A stretch of DNA of 64,000 nucleotides, taken from Psychrobacter sp. JCM 18901 (GTDB taxonomy: Bacteria > Pseudomonadota > Gammaproteobacteria > Pseudomonadales > Moraxellaceae). Of the stretch, positions 10,543 to 21,478 are shown in pieces; the first letter of the stretch is position 1; every line of letters starts with the position of its first letter. The notes under the pieces are model-generated. The model was given only the letters and a program-made list of their open reading frames with translations. It was not told where the DNA came from and made no database searches. The position numbers and the translations under genes are program-made. The DNA lies in contig NZ_BAWH01000002.1 of NCBI RefSeq assembly GCF_000586435.1, forward strand, positions 120,776 to 184,775, given 5' to 3'.

Positions 10543-11403
10543 ATGAGTAACACGCGACAATTTGAACAACCAGAATCCGTCGAAGACAGTCTTGCACAAG
10601 ACGAATCGCGCCAACAAGATGAGCAGTACGATCGTCGTTTTCAAGGTACACGGACACTCTATGGTACCTCAGCGGTTGATACTTTTTCGGCAGCTCATGT
10701 CTACATTATTGGTGTAGGAGGAGTGGGCTCTTGGGCAGCAGAGGCGCTGGCTCGGACAGCAGTGGGAACGATTACGCTGATTGATTTGGATGTATTGGTT
10801 GCGTCTAATGTCAATCGCCAACTGCCTGCACTAGACAGCACGTTTGGACAAAGTAAAATTGAAGCAATGGCAACTCGTATTAGAGAGATTAATCCCACAG
10901 TAACCTTAAATTTAATCGATGACTTTTTGACAGTAGATAATGTCGCTACACTCTTACCAAGTCGTGAAGCAGTTAAATCTGCCAATGCTCAGGGGAAACC
11001 GATTGTTATTTTAGATTGCGTAGACGATACGAATGCGAAACTAGCAATCGCTTTACACTGTCGTTTTAATAAACTAAAGTTGGTCTGTGCGGGCGGTGCA
11101 GGTGGTAAGATAGATCCAAGTCAGATTAGAGTAAGTGATTTGCGTGACTGTTATCAAGACCCACTATTAGCAAAGTTACGCAACAAGTTACGCCACGAGA
11201 AAGGCATTAATAGTGCTTTAAAAGAAAAATTTGGTATCAAATGTGTCTATTCGACAGAGCCGCCAATTGTAGATAAAAGCTGTCAAACAGGCGGTTTGCA
11301 ATGCGGTGGTTATGGCTCAGCAGTAGTCGTTACGTCAGTGGTGGCGATGATTATGGTGAGTGAAGCATTACAATTATTAATAAGACAGACGGGTCGTAAC
11401 TAA
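10543..11403 (+). CDS. tcdA: tRNA threonylcarbamoyladenosine dehydratase TcdA
   Basis: Intact 286-aa ThiF/E1-like enzyme (CsdL/YgdL) that cyclises t6A37 of tRNAs to ct6A in an ATP-dependent reaction. The nucleotide-binding loop GVGGVGSWAAEALART begins near residue 57; DLDVLVASNVNRQLPA is the acidic/Arg motif; ILDCVDD and CAGGAGGKIDP follow. STEPPIVDK and a C-terminal hydrophobic segment close the protein. It is divergent in its first 30 acidic residues. It stands between tatD and a kinase gene, with 19 bp to the latter. Confidence 0.93.
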   Translation: MSNTRQFEQPESVEDSLAQDESRQQDEQYDRRFQGTRTLYGTSAVDTFSAAHVYIIGVGGVGSWAAEALARTAVGTITLIDLDVLVASNVNRQLPALDSTFGQSKIEAMATRIREINPTVTLNLIDDFLTVDNVATLLPSREAVKSANAQGKPIVILDCVDDTNAKLAIALHCRFNKLKLVCAGGAGGKIDPSQIRVSDLRDCYQDPLLAKLRNKLRHEKGINSALKEKFGIKCVYSTEPPIVDKSCQTGGLQCGGYGSAVVVTSVVAMIMVSEALQLLIRQTGRN

Positions 11404-11421
11404 TACGTCTGATATTATTTA

Positions 11422-13239
11422 ATGGAGTTTACCTTGTCTATATCTAACTCACCTCAGCAGAGCTACCCTGTCGCGGTAGATGAATTAGAACGTGTCAACA
11501 AGCTAAAGAAGTACCAGGTACTCAACGAAGATGATGAGCCTGCGTTCGATCGACTAGTTGCACTTGCAAAACTGTTTTTTGATGTGCCTGTAGTCGCCAT
11601 TACTTTTATGGATGAGGAAACCCAATATCTAAAACCAGCTTGTAAATTTGACAATGAATCTGACAGTATATGCACGACATCACGTGATATTGCTTTTTGT
11701 AACTATACGATACTGTCTGATGACGTTTTCGTAGTGTCAGATACTTGGAAAGACGATCGTTTTAGTCAGAATCCTATGGTCACAGGATCTCCATATTTAC
11801 GATTTTATGTTGGTGCTCCTATTATCTTATATGAAGACAATAAAAGGTATCGTCTAGGTACTTTATGCCTTATGGATACAAAGCCTAATCATAGTTTTAA
11901 TGAACAACAATCAGAGATCTTGGCACAGTTTGCCAAAATGGCAGCTGATGCTTTGCAATTACAGGATAAGCAGCGTGATGCTAAGCGTGCTAATGAAATG
12001 AAATCGAGCTTTTTGGCTAATATGAGTCATGAAATTCGCACACCGATGAACGGTATTATCGGTATGGTAGAGATGTTAGGCGATACCCAACTCAGTAATG
12101 AACAGCGAGAATACGTTGATAATATAAAAGTTTCTAACGAGCATTTGATGGTCATCATTAATGGTATTTTGGACTTATCAAAAGTTGAGTCTGGAAAAAT
12201 GACGATTGATTCTATTCCATTGAATTTATCTAGTTTATGCAATGAAGTCGTCAGTTTATTTGCGATTAAGGCACGTCAAAGAGGCGTAACCTTAGATTAT
12301 CACTATACTGAAACACTATCACCTTATGTAAACGGTGATCCTGTACGTCTAAAACAGATTATTGCAAACTTGGTCAATAACGCGATCAAGTTCACGCGTG
12401 AAGGTGGTCAGGTAAGCATCGATGTCAAACATATGGACAATTGCTACTGTCCAGATAACATCGATAAAAAAAATTCGTGAGTACGAGTCAAGAAAAAGAA
12501 GTAAGCAAAATAGAATGCGATGAAACTGGTCAGAATATAACTTTATGTATAGAAGTGAAAGATACGGGTGTTGGTATCAAAGAAGAGTCGTTAGAGGCGA
12601 TATTTGACGCTTATGACCAAGCGAATAAATTTACTCATCGTATTTATGGTGGTACTGGACTTGGACTATCTGTTTGTAAGTCTCTAGTCGATTTGATGGG
12701 TGGTTACATTCATGTAAATAGTGAAGTAGGAGTCGGTACGACATTTAGTGTTTTATTACCGTTAACTACTATTGATGAAGACAAGTATGAGACATGGCAA
12801 GACTCTAACGATACGACCATAATTGAACCTACGCATGAGCGGTCTGGGCATATCTTGTTGGTCGAGGATGATGCTGTCAACGCGATTATAGCCAAAAAAA
12901 TCCCTAACCAGCAGCGGACATACCGTCACCCATGTTACAGATGGTCAGCAAGCAATTGAGGCTTTTGCTTTATTCCCTGATCGTTATGATGTGATATTGA
13001 TGGATCATCATATGCCGATTATGGATGGAGTACAGGCGACTATTAAATTGCATGAATTATATGACCCCCAAATACTACCGCCCATTATCGCTTTGACTGC
13101 CAATGCAATGGACGGCGAGCGTGAGAAATATCTGAAAGTTGGTATGCAGGATTATTGCACCAAACCTTTTAAGCAAGAGCAGTTGAATGCCTTGGTACAG
13201 TATTGGCTGATACAAAAGCAATCATTGGAAGAAGAGTGA
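11422..13239 (+). CDS. GAF-domain hybrid sensor histidine kinase (two frameshifts)
   Basis: Cytoplasmic sensor without membrane helices. Residues ~25-185 are a GAF domain ([21 protein letters not shown]...). HisKA follows with phospho-acceptor His203 in [11 protein letters not shown], then HATPase with [16 protein letters not shown] and [17 protein letters not shown]-terminal receiver domain carries LVEDDAVNA and [12 protein letters not shown] (phospho-Asp). Frames break at an eight-A run (12466-12473; six or nine fit) and a seven-A run (12894-12900; six fit), giving ~605 aa. The signal and the downstream partner are unknown; no response regulator gene is adjacent. Confidence 0.87.
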
Positions 13240-13297
13240 TTTGCTAGATATTAGTGGTAGTGATTAGCATTTTAATGTAACCATGATTAATGAGTAT

Positions 13298-13335
13298 AAA
13301 AAAGCTTAACCGCCTATATGGTGGTTAAGCTTTTT
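13298..13335. terminator. Bidirectional terminator between kinase and efp
   Basis: AAAAAAGCTTAACCGCC pairs with GGTGGTTAAGCTTTTT around TATAT. The A and T tracts on either side let it serve both converging genes. Confidence 0.9.
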
Positions 13336-13389
13336 ATTGATGATAAAGATATCAGTAAATATCAACTACCAGTCATGTTTAGAGCGATA

Positions 13390-13962
13390 TTAGTTCACGC
13401 GAGTTTGGTAGTCGCCAGTACGCGTATCGACACGTACCACTTCACCTTGTTGCACAAATAATGGTACACGTACAACAGCACCTGTCTCCAATTTAGCAGG
13501 TTTGCCACCACCGCCTGAAGTATCGCCGCGTACGCCAGGATCTGTTTCTGTGATTTCTAACTCAACGAAGTTAGGCGGCGTGACTGACAGAGGAGCACCA
13601 TTAAATAACGTAATGGTACATAGAGCATTGCTGTTTTCTTTTAACCACTTGATTGAATCACTCATTGCGTTTTTGTCCGCTTGAATCTGCTCAAAGCTCT
13701 CAGGATGCATAAAATGCCAAAACTCGCCATCGTTATATAGATAGTTCATTTCAGTATCCATCACATCAGCAGCTTCTAGGCTGTCACCTGACTTGAAAGT
13801 TTGTTCCAGTACTTTGCCACTACGAAGATTGCGCAACTTAACACGGTTAAAGGCTTGACCTTTACCAGGTTTGACAAACTCGTTTTCAAGAATGGCACAA
13901 GGGTTGCCATCAAGCATCACTTTTAGACCAGCTTTAAATTCATTAGTAGAAAAACTTGCCAC
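13390..13962 (-). CDS. efp: Elongation factor P
   Basis: Intact 190-aa factor that rescues ribosomes stalled at polyproline. Residues 1-65 are the KOW-like domain with [12 protein letters not shown], in which Lys34 is the modification site; the middle and C-terminal OB domains end in GDYQTRVN. A Lys at the tip, next to an epmB gene, fits beta-lysylation. The gene is divergent from epmB with a 159-bp shared spacer. An AGGAGTTTC-type ribosome site precedes the ATG. Confidence 0.97.
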   Translation of the reverse strand: MASFSTNEFKAGLKVMLDGNPCAILENEFVKPGKGQAFNRVKLRNLRSGKVLEQTFKSGDSLEAADVMDTEMNYLYNDGEFWHFMHPESFEQIQADKNAMSDSIKWLKENSNALCTITLFNGAPLSVTPPNFVELEITETDPGVRGDTSGGGGKPAKLETGAVVRVPLFVQQGEVVRVDTRTGDYQTRVN

Positions 13963-14121
13963 AAGAAACTCCTAGAGGTTGTAAATATAATAGTAAGACA
14001 TAGGGCTGACTGTACCAAAATTTTCTGTTATGCCAAGTATTTACGGATTAACGAGGATACTTTGATAGGCTAGACACTAAGGCGTATAATATCGGATTTT
14101 GGGCACAGGTAATAGGCTGTC

Positions 14122-15130
14122 ATGATAAACCATTTAATCACACAAAAAAAACTGGCAAACGCAATTATCGGAAGCTATTACATCTGTTGATGAGCTATTG
14201 AGTATTCTGCAGCTTGAATCAATGCGTGCAGAAGTTTACGTACCTAAGCATTTTGAACTGCGTGTGCCGCGTGGCTTTGTGGCAAAAATGGCTATTGGCG
14301 ACCGTAATGATCCCCTGCTTAAACAAGTGTTACCAGACCAGCAAGAGCAAATCAACGTCACAGGCTACGTAGCAGATCCGTTAAGCGAAAACACGCAAAA
14401 CCCTGTAAAAGGTTTGCTGCATAAATATGAGTCGAGAGTGTTATTAACGATTACGGGTGCGTGCGCTATTCACTGCCGTTACTGCTTTCGTCAGCATTTT
14501 GACTATAGTGCCAATATGCCGACTGCTGATGCAAAAGAAAATATCATCAATTATATTAATGCAAATCCTGAGGTCAATGAGGTAATTTTGAGTGGTGGTG
14601 ATCCACTAAATGTGACCAATCGACGTTTGTTTTCATGGTTAGATACTTTGGAGTCTCTTCCGCAGATTACTACCATTCGGCTGCATACGCGTTTGCCATT
14701 GGTGATACCCGCACGCTTGGACGCTACATTGTTAGAAAGGCTATCCCGAAGCCGCTGCCATATTGTCATGGTGATTCACTGTAATCATGCCAATGAGCTA
14801 GATGCACCAACAGCTGAGCATTTACAACGTACTAGAGCAGCTGGAGTTACGCTATTAAACCAAGCCGTGTTGTTAAAAGGTGTCAACGATACTCTCGACG
14901 CGCAAGTGCAGCTTAGTCAGCGTTTGTTTGCTTGTGGCGTACTACCATATTATTTACATGTGTTGGACAAGGTGGCTGGTGCGGCGCATTTTGATAGTAG
15001 TGAGCAAGCAGCGATTGAGCTTTATTGGTCATTGTTAGCATCATTGCCAGGTTATCTTGTTCCTAAGTTGGTCAGAGAGTTACCGAATAGACCTTTTAAA
15101 GTGCCGATTGATATTTACAGCAATAGCTAA
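14122..15130 (+). CDS. epmB: EF-P--(R)-beta-lysine ligase partner EpmB, lysine 2,3-aminomutase (frameshift)
   Basis: Radical-SAM enzyme that makes (R)-beta-lysine for attachment to EF-P by EpmA. CAIHCRYCFRQHF carries the CxxxCxxC [4Fe-4S] motif; GGDPLN, RLHTRLPLVIPARL and the lysine-binding region follow. The frame breaks at an eight-A run (14144-14151); seven As give NWQTQLSEAITSVDELL and 335 aa from ATG 14122. It is divergent from efp. No epmA lies in this window. Confidence 0.93.
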
Positions 15131-15210
15131 TATAGGGCACTATAACAATTTAGGAGAATTAGTAAACAAAGAGAGGCTCTTAAAAAAGATACGTATAGTA
15201 TCTTTCAAAA

Positions 15211-15287
15211 CTAAAAACTAAAAACTAAAAACTAAAAACTAAAAACTAAAAACTAAAAACTAAAAACTAAAAACTAAAAACTAAAAA
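15211..15287. repeat. Tandem array of 7-bp unit CTAAAAA, 11 copies
   Basis: Eleven perfect head-to-tail CTAAAAA units (77 bp) with partial units at both ends (AAAA before, CTA after). The 7-bp period and perfect copies make it a likely length-variable locus. It is non-coding, ~80 bp downstream of epmB. Confidence 0.95.
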
Positions 15288-15315
15288 CTAGGATTTATGC
15301 TTTTGTATAAGTATA

Positions 15316-15466
15316 TATAGTCGATCCACTATAAAATAAATACAGTGCTACTGGGATAAATTTTGTGCAGCCTCTGGAATGACGGAGTCGCACAGCAAGC
15401 AAAGGAAATTTATACCAGTAGCACACCGTAAAAGCTGTACTCTTTTTATTTAGGACTCACTATATA
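15316..15466. repeat. Large palindromic repeat element (MITE-like)
   Basis: About 150 bp with three nested pairings: outer TATAGT...ACTATA ends, GTGCTACTGGGATAAATTT against AAATTTATACCAGTAGCAC, and an inner TGTGC/GCACA stem around a GGAGTCG apex. Its ends resemble the ~106-bp dispersed repeats. There is no coding capacity. It could fold as one long hairpin in RNA or cruciform DNA. Confidence 0.8.
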
Positions 15467-15717
15467 GATATATGATTGGAGCAGAATATAGACTGTCAGT
15501 ATGTAAGCTAACTTAAAAATATACAATTTTAGATGTAAGATTTTGACAGTATGTAGGTATTGTCAGAGCGTACTGCTAGATTTAGGCTTACAATAAATAG
15601 ATATCATCACTTTTCTATAGTCTAGCTTAACAAACATTTTTTTTATGCCATACATGTATTTGTACTGCTGCATATTACTGATTGCTTCGGAGTGACTAAT
15701 AGAGAGTAAAGATACTG

Positions 15718-17106
15718 ATGATAACGTTATCAATGTTTCGAGAGCATTTAGATTCTACAGAGCCACTACCTCCGCTATCTAATCGCTCAGTAAATGGTCA
15801 AGAGCGTTACTTGTTAAAGATGTTAGCAACGCTACCTACGCTTACCCAAGAGCAGCAAACAGAGCATTTAGAGAGTCTACTGACAGTATTACGTGAATCC
15901 AATATGGATGAACAACAGCGTCTCAAATTAATGGCAACAGTCATTGATGCCTCAGACCGACTGATTGCAGCTTTTAGACAGCACTATATCTATGAGACAG
16001 GCGCGCTTAGTCAGGATCAGATGTCTTATATCGCTCAAATGCAATCGCTACATTATTTAATTATTATGGTTTACGACAAAGTCGTACGTCGTGAGACGCA
16101 GTTGTCAGAAGCCTCCTTAAACCAATCTTCTGATAAAGGTTGGCAGCGTTTTTTTGGCGCTGAGACTAAACCTGATAGCACGCTTGCCATTGCGATTTAT
16201 CAATCACTATTAAGATACCAAAAACTATTAGCAGAAGAAGCACTGTGCTATCGAAAGCCATCAGATTACCTGTGGTCTAAAGTCAATCAGTTATATTATC
16301 TGGCTCATCAGAGAAAAGTAGCTGATATTGATTTAAGCATACATACTGTCACGAACCAAACAAACAGTATTCATCAGCTATATTGCCAAATTTGTTTGCA
16401 TCACTTGTTAAATTTGCGTGCTATGAGGCGCCCGAATATCTTACTCGTACAGCGTCTATTGCCTGAATGGCTAAACACATGGTCGCGACAATGGAGCCTG
16501 CCACCGAGACAAAGGTTTTTGTTGATCTTAAGAGTAATAATCCACCAAGCTATCTAACAGTCAACTCTCATATCAACCCATATGAAGATCGTCATGACTG
16601 TCTATTTATAGAACTGACACCGATAGTTGAGTATTTTGAGTCACGCAAAAAAAGCCTTTATCGAGGAAGGTAGTACAGCAGAATATAGTCTGCTTAATGC
16701 TATTTCGATGACCATCAGCTACCGCTATTTGCAGCCGCCACTTACCTTGGCAACCAAATATACTAGCAAGCAGCAGGCAAAGTTAATCACCAATTTTAAC
16801 GATATACACTACCATGTAGGTCATTCAAAAATTTTTGCCAATTTGATCGCTATCAAAAATTTACGAGAAGAGGACAGGCCTTTATACGATACATTTGACA
16901 GCGAGCGTAGTCGCAGTAGCGTTATAAATATTGAGATATTTGACGACTATGAAAGTTCTTCAGCATATCGCAAACTGCATTTGTTGCCAAAAAATGGTAA
17001 GCCTAATGAGAAGGTTGCAGACAAAAATATTTTCAATAAAGAGAGGCTTATTGTAGAAAAACATGACTCTGACCTTTCTCTAACGGCACCGCAGCCTTAC
17101 ACATAA
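15718..17106 (+). CDS. Unknown protein encoded upstream of FimX-like receptor (two frameshifts)
   Basis: Restored 462-aa soluble protein. The first ~270 residues are helical (PPLSNRSVNGQERYLLKML..., YQSLLRYQKLLAEEALCYR), followed by a mixed region with VFVDLKSNNPPSYLTVNS. Frames break near 16480 (one base missing in TCGCGA, as in the YajR gene) and at a seven-A run (16647-16653). Its TAA overlaps the next ATG (TAATG), so it is either translationally coupled to 17106-17474 or one protein with it via a third error (~585 aa). I do not recognise a named family; its position before a FimX homologue suggests c-di-GMP or type IV pilus signalling. Confidence 0.6.
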
Positions 17107-17474
17107 TGAGTTTAATTTTGGTCTATGGCTCTGAAAATACAGAACAACCTAATTGGTCAATAGGGGTGGTACGCTGGTTCAATGTAGATACTAAAAATCC
17201 AGAAGTGGAATGGCAAATACTCGGGCATAAAATTGTGGCATGTGGATTACGTTTGGAAGGCAGTAAAACGCGAAGTCATCATTTTGTACCGGTATTTATT
17301 CTCGGTAAAGATGAACAGCTACAGACGACTGGCACGCTAATCGTACCGCCTTTTTACTTTCAAGCTGATGATAGAGTCGTCATGCGTATTGGTAATAAAC
17401 AAACCACTCTACGATTAGGACGCAGGCTAATGATGACTGATAAGTTTAGTCAATATGAGGTGGCGCAGTTATAG
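17106..17474 (+). CDS. Small beta-rich protein, possibly PilZ-like or C-terminal part of upstream gene
   Basis: 122 aa, predicted mostly beta: NWSIGVVRWFNVD, VACGLRLEG, LIVPPFYFQADDRVVMRIG. The strand-turn pattern is reminiscent of a PilZ-type barrel, but a clear RxxxR...DxSxxG motif is absent, so the assignment is tentative. It overlaps the upstream stop by one base (TAATG). It precedes fimX by 322 bp. Confidence 0.5.
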   Translation: MSLILVYGSENTEQPNWSIGVVRWFNVDTKNPEVEWQILGHKIVACGLRLEGSKTRSHHFVPVFILGKDEQLQTTGTLIVPPFYFQADDRVVMRIGNKQTTLRLGRRLMMTDKFSQYEVAQL

Positions 17475-17796
17475 CGCTTAGAGGTACTTAGATGCGACAA
17501 GTATTTCAGGCCATAACGGAGAGTTTATACAGATTTTCGTCAGTAATATAGTAGGCGACAAAGGGCATAAGTTAATCTGCAGTTGGTCTAATTATTGTCT
17601 ATAATGATAAATATTGTTACTCTGACTTTTATGATATCTCTAACTATAAAATAATTATCATAGTGAAAACTCAGTCTATACTGATAGGATTCATAGAATA
17701 TTAACGCTAGTATGTTTTATGTGCTAGGTTAGTTTTAGACAAAGATGTAAAGTAACAAAATAATAGATAAAAATACGTACGACTAAAAGGCTCCTT
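17475..17796. other. Intergenic region upstream of fimX-like gene
   Basis: 322 AT-rich bases with no ORF. It contains CTATAAAATAATTATCATAG-type half-palindromes but no convincing named site. AAAAGGCTCC lies before the ATG at 17797. Confidence 0.4.
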
Positions 17797-19887
17797 ATGC
17801 GCTCTCAATCTCTTTTAAATTTATTGGTGATCAATGACGATCAGCTCTATGCTGAACGTCTTGTGCAGTTATTGAGTCCTTATTATGATAGTGTAAATTT
17901 GGGGTTTTTGGACGATAAAGAAGAGCTATTGAAACTTCTGCGCCAACCGTGGGATGTACTGGTATTTGGCAAAGCTTATAATATGAGCTTTACAGATGTG
18001 GTAAGCCTCGTACAAGAGCAAAATATCGATCTGCCGATGATCTGTTTAATGAATGAAGAGGTAGCGTCGACGGCCTACAATGAGTATGAGCTACCGACTG
18101 TGATTAGTGGCACGATGGTCAAAGCGCTCAAAATGGATCAGGAAATGCCAGTCGTAATGGCCATCTGCCTGCAACATAATAGTTTGCGCAGTCGCCGTGA
18201 GCTAAAAACCTTACGTCAAGTACTTTCTGAAGCAGAACAACGTGCCAATGTATTGATTAAGAACTCTAAAAGCGCGGTCGCTTATATAGACGAGGGTATT
18301 CATATATTTGCTAACGATCCCTATCTTCAGCTATTCGGCTTTAAATCGATGAATGAAGTGGTAGGCGTGCCTATTATTGACCTGATTTCAGGTAGAGATA
18401 ATGTTCAAGGGTTTAAACAGTTTTTACGTCAGTTTGACAAAGGCAGTCGCCAAGACGTTGAGTTTAATTTTGAAAGTGTGCGGACAGATGGCAGCACTTT
18501 TGAAGCGAAACTACAATTAGCATCAGCCACGTTAGAGGGCGAGCCAGTCATTCAGATTATTATTCAGCAGAATAGTAATAATAGTGCGGAGGTTGCTAAG
18601 CGTTTAGCTGAAGCTGAACGTAAAGATAATTTAACTGGCTTAGATAATCGTCGTGGTTTTGAAGAGCAGATGATAGCAATACATCAGCAGGCGTCCCAAG
18701 GACTAATGACCGCAGCCCTGCTATATGTGCAGGTTGATAATGTAGGAAAAATAAGAAGTAGTTTAGGTCTACAAGGAATAGATGCAACGGTCAAACAAGT
18801 TGCCCACACGTTGACTGAGCTAGTACCTGATGGGCATGTAAGCCGTTTCAGCGATACTGCATTCACGATATTAGTAAAAAAACAAGACGACGAATGAGCT
18901 TGAAAATATTGCTAAACATATCGGTTCGTCAATAAAGGATATGTTTATTGAAGTTGATAAACGTACAACGAATACAACAGTCAGCATTGCTGTTGTCAAG
19001 ATTGAAAAAAAATCCTGTAGAGCCTGTCATCATATTAGAACGCGCCATGGATGCTATCAGCCAAATCATGGTAGAGACTTCTAACAGTGGTGGATCTTAC
19101 CGTATATATGACCCAAGCGAACATGCCAATAGCGATGATCATGCACTTGCTGAGTCATTAGTGGATGCCATTACTAATAACCGTTTTGATCTATCATTTC
19201 AGCCAATATACGACATCAACAACGATCGTAGCGACTTCTTTGAAGTGTATCTACGGTTACCGCTGTCAGATGCTGACAATACGGTATTAACCCTGATCAA
19301 TTTATGGCGGTGGCTAAAAAAACATCAACTGTTAGAAAAGATTGATCGATGGGTGCTTATCAATGCCTGTAAGAAAATCAATGACGTCCGTAAAGTTCAT
19401 CCTGAAGCCAAACTGTTAGTACAATTAACCAATGCTTCACTGGTTGATAAAAAAACTTCCGATTGTCGCCAGCCAATTGATAAAAGCGGTAGGCGGCGTA
19501 GCCGGTGTATTAACACTACAGTTCAATGAAATAGATATCTCTGAACATTTAACCGTCGCCAAATCCCAATTTTCCGCGCTCAACGATGTCAATTGTCAAA
19601 TCGGTGTTAATAACTTTGGCTCGTCTGCCAAATCTATCGAAATTGCCAATTTTGTCCAGCCTGATATGGTACGCTTGGCGCGCAGTTATATCCAAGATAT
19701 TGGTGCAGCAGAAAATCTAGAGACGGTTAAATCTCTTATTACGCGTACTAATGACATAAAGGTAGATGTGCTTATGCCTTATATCGAAGATGCAGCAACG
19801 ATGTCAGTCGCTTGGAGTGTGGGGGCGCGCTATTTGCAAGGGTATTATTTAGAAGAGCCTAGTAGCACGATAAAGGTAGCGAGTTAA
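17797..19887 (+). CDS. fimX: FimX-like degenerate GGDEF/EAL c-di-GMP receptor (three frameshifts)
   Basis: Probable polar c-di-GMP sensor controlling type IV pilus assembly. Domain order: REC-like (1-120, lacking the acidic cluster), PAS (~150-260), GGDEF (~275-430) and EAL (~440-695). The GGDEF site reads RFSDTAF, so it cannot be an active cyclase. The EAL motif reads EVYLRL (FimX of Pseudomonas has EVL), with FQPIYDI nearby, so phosphodiesterase activity is unlikely and c-di-GMP binding likely. Runs at 18876-18882, 19005-19012 and 19449-19455 each hold one extra A; correction gives 695 aa against 691 for P. aeruginosa FimX. Confidence 0.85.
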
Positions 19888-19951
19888 AAGGCCAATACAT
19901 CATATCGTTTATGTCATGGCGATGATATTCCTCAACCAAAGATTGCTAAAA

Positions 19952-20409
19952 ATGTCCCTTATTAGTAGATATCAAATGAGCAGCCTTTTGGCTGCTGTTC
20001 TGTTGCTCACAGCTTGTGAGAAAACACCACCTGACCACCGCGCTCCTGTGATTCTGCTTATATACCGACGGGGATGCGGACAACGGCTCAATAATTTATA
20101 AAGATGCTTGCGGTCAATGCCATCAACGTAATGCAGGTCTGAATAAAAAAAGGCCCACAATTAATGAATATATATGGTGCGCCGGCTGCCGAGTTAAAAG
20201 ACTATACCTACAGCAAAGGGTTAGAAGATTCAGGTTGGGTATGGGATGCAGAGACACTCGATCCATACATTGCAGATGCACAAAAAGCCATGCCAGACTC
20301 CAAAATGCTGTCTGACCCGATGCCAGATGCGAAAGAGCGTGCCGATATCATTGCTTATTTATCTACGCTCCGTGCCGCTGCACCAACCGTTACAGATGAT
20401 GTAAACTGA
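19952..20409 (+). CDS. Cytochrome c family lipoprotein (two frameshifts)
   Basis: Small periplasmic c-type cytochrome, ~151 aa after correction. Start MSLISRYQMSSLLAAVLLLTAC has a lipobox (LTAC). The heme motif CGQCH lies in YKDACGQCHQRNAGLNKKGP; the C-terminal half has an axial Met candidate in DSKMLSDPMPDAKERADIIAYL, typical of class I cytochromes. One base is extra somewhere near 20050 (site unclear), and a seven-A run (20145-20151) should be six. Its electron partner is not evident from neighbours. Confidence 0.75.
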
Positions 20410-20452
20410 CTTATCATCGTTATGACCTAAAAAAATGAGCCAATAACCTACT

Positions 20453-21478
20453 ATGACCCATGCAGCTAACGATAGATCATTATCTACCTCTCATATAACA
20501 GCGAATCCGCTTAGCCAGTCCATCCCTAGTACGGCTGATTTTCAACGCAATCAGCAGCAAATTGCACAGCTGTTAGCGCAATTAAATCAGATTGTATTGG
20601 ACAAGCCGCAAGCAGTTAGGCTAGCACTCAGTTGTATCTTAGCAGGTGGTCATTTGTTATTGCAGGACTTGCCTGGTATGGGTAAGACGACTTTGGCACA
20701 GGGCTTGGCACAGTTATTAGGTTTAAGCTTTAGCCGAGTGCAATTTACCAATGATATGTTGCCTGCTGATATTTTAGGTATGAGCATCTACGACCAAAGT
20801 AAACAGCAATTTGAGTTTCGTCCGGGCCCTGTCTTCACTCAGTTATTACTTGCTGATGAAATCAACCGTTCCAGTCCCAAAACGCAGAGTGCGTTACTTG
20901 AAGCGATGGAAGAGCGACAAGTCACGCAAGATGGCCAGACTTATCCTTTGCCGCAGCCGTTCTTTGTGATTGCCACCCAAAATCCATTGCAACAAGCAGG
21001 TGTCTATCCGCTCCCAGAGTCGCAGTTAGACAGATTTTTATTATGCTTATCATTGGGTTATCCATCGCCTGCCGCAGAGCGTGAGCTGCTAAAAGGTAAA
21101 GATCGTCGCGAGCTACTCAAGGATTTGGATACGGTACTTGATACTGAGGCTGTGATATTGGCTCAGCAGGGTGTCAGACAAGTTTATGTAGCAGATACTG
21201 TATTGGATTATTTGCAGAGACTGGTTGCAAAAACTCGTGCAAGCCAAGAGTATCATGGTTTATCACCTCGCGGCGTATTGTCACTACAACGTGCTGCCCA
21301 AGCGCATGCCTATGTATCGGGATATATGGAAGTGACCCCTGAAGATATCCAAGCGGTGTTTGCTGCGGTCACTGATCATCGCCTCGGTCAGCGTTTCGTA
21401 CCCGCGCATGTGACTGGTGGGCAGGCAACAAAAACCATCGCCCAACGTATCCTAGCAGAAGTGTCAGTCGTTGCTTAG
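20453..21478 (+). CDS. MoxR family AAA+ ATPase
   Basis: Intact 341-aa ATPase. Walker A is LPGMGKTT (residues ~73-80), Walker B LLLADEINRS, sensor 1 ATQNP, and the lid domain carries HGLSPRGVLSLQRAAQAHA. MoxR proteins act as chaperones that mature or activate partners, commonly encoded next to a DUF58 protein and a transglutaminase, as here. A long polar N-terminal extension (~30 residues) precedes the core. Confidence 0.92.
   Translation: MTHAANDRSLSTSHITANPLSQSIPSTADFQRNQQQIAQLLAQLNQIVLDKPQAVRLALSCILAGGHLLLQDLPGMGKTTLAQGLAQLLGLSFSRVQFTNDMLPADILGMSIYDQSKQQFEFRPGPVFTQLLLADEINRSSPKTQSALLEAMEERQVTQDGQTYPLPQPFFVIATQNPLQQAGVYPLPESQLDRFLLCLSLGYPSPAAERELLKGKDRRELLKDLDTVLDTEAVILAQQGVRQVYVADTVLDYLQRLVAKTRASQEYHGLSPRGVLSLQRAAQAHAYVSGYMEVTPEDIQAVFAAVTDHRLGQRFVPAHVTGGQATKTIAQRILAEVSVVA

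Larger units (their letters stand above)
15131..15717. other. Repeat-rich intergenic region
   Basis: 587 bases without a gene. It contains the CTAAAAA tandem array and a large palindromic element (both listed), then a leader of ~250 bases for the gene at 15718 in which I see only AT-rich sequence. Confidence 0.6.

Noticed and set aside
15211..15287. CTAAAAA array as a CRISPR
   Set aside because: Seven-base head-to-tail units with no spacers; a simple tandem repeat.
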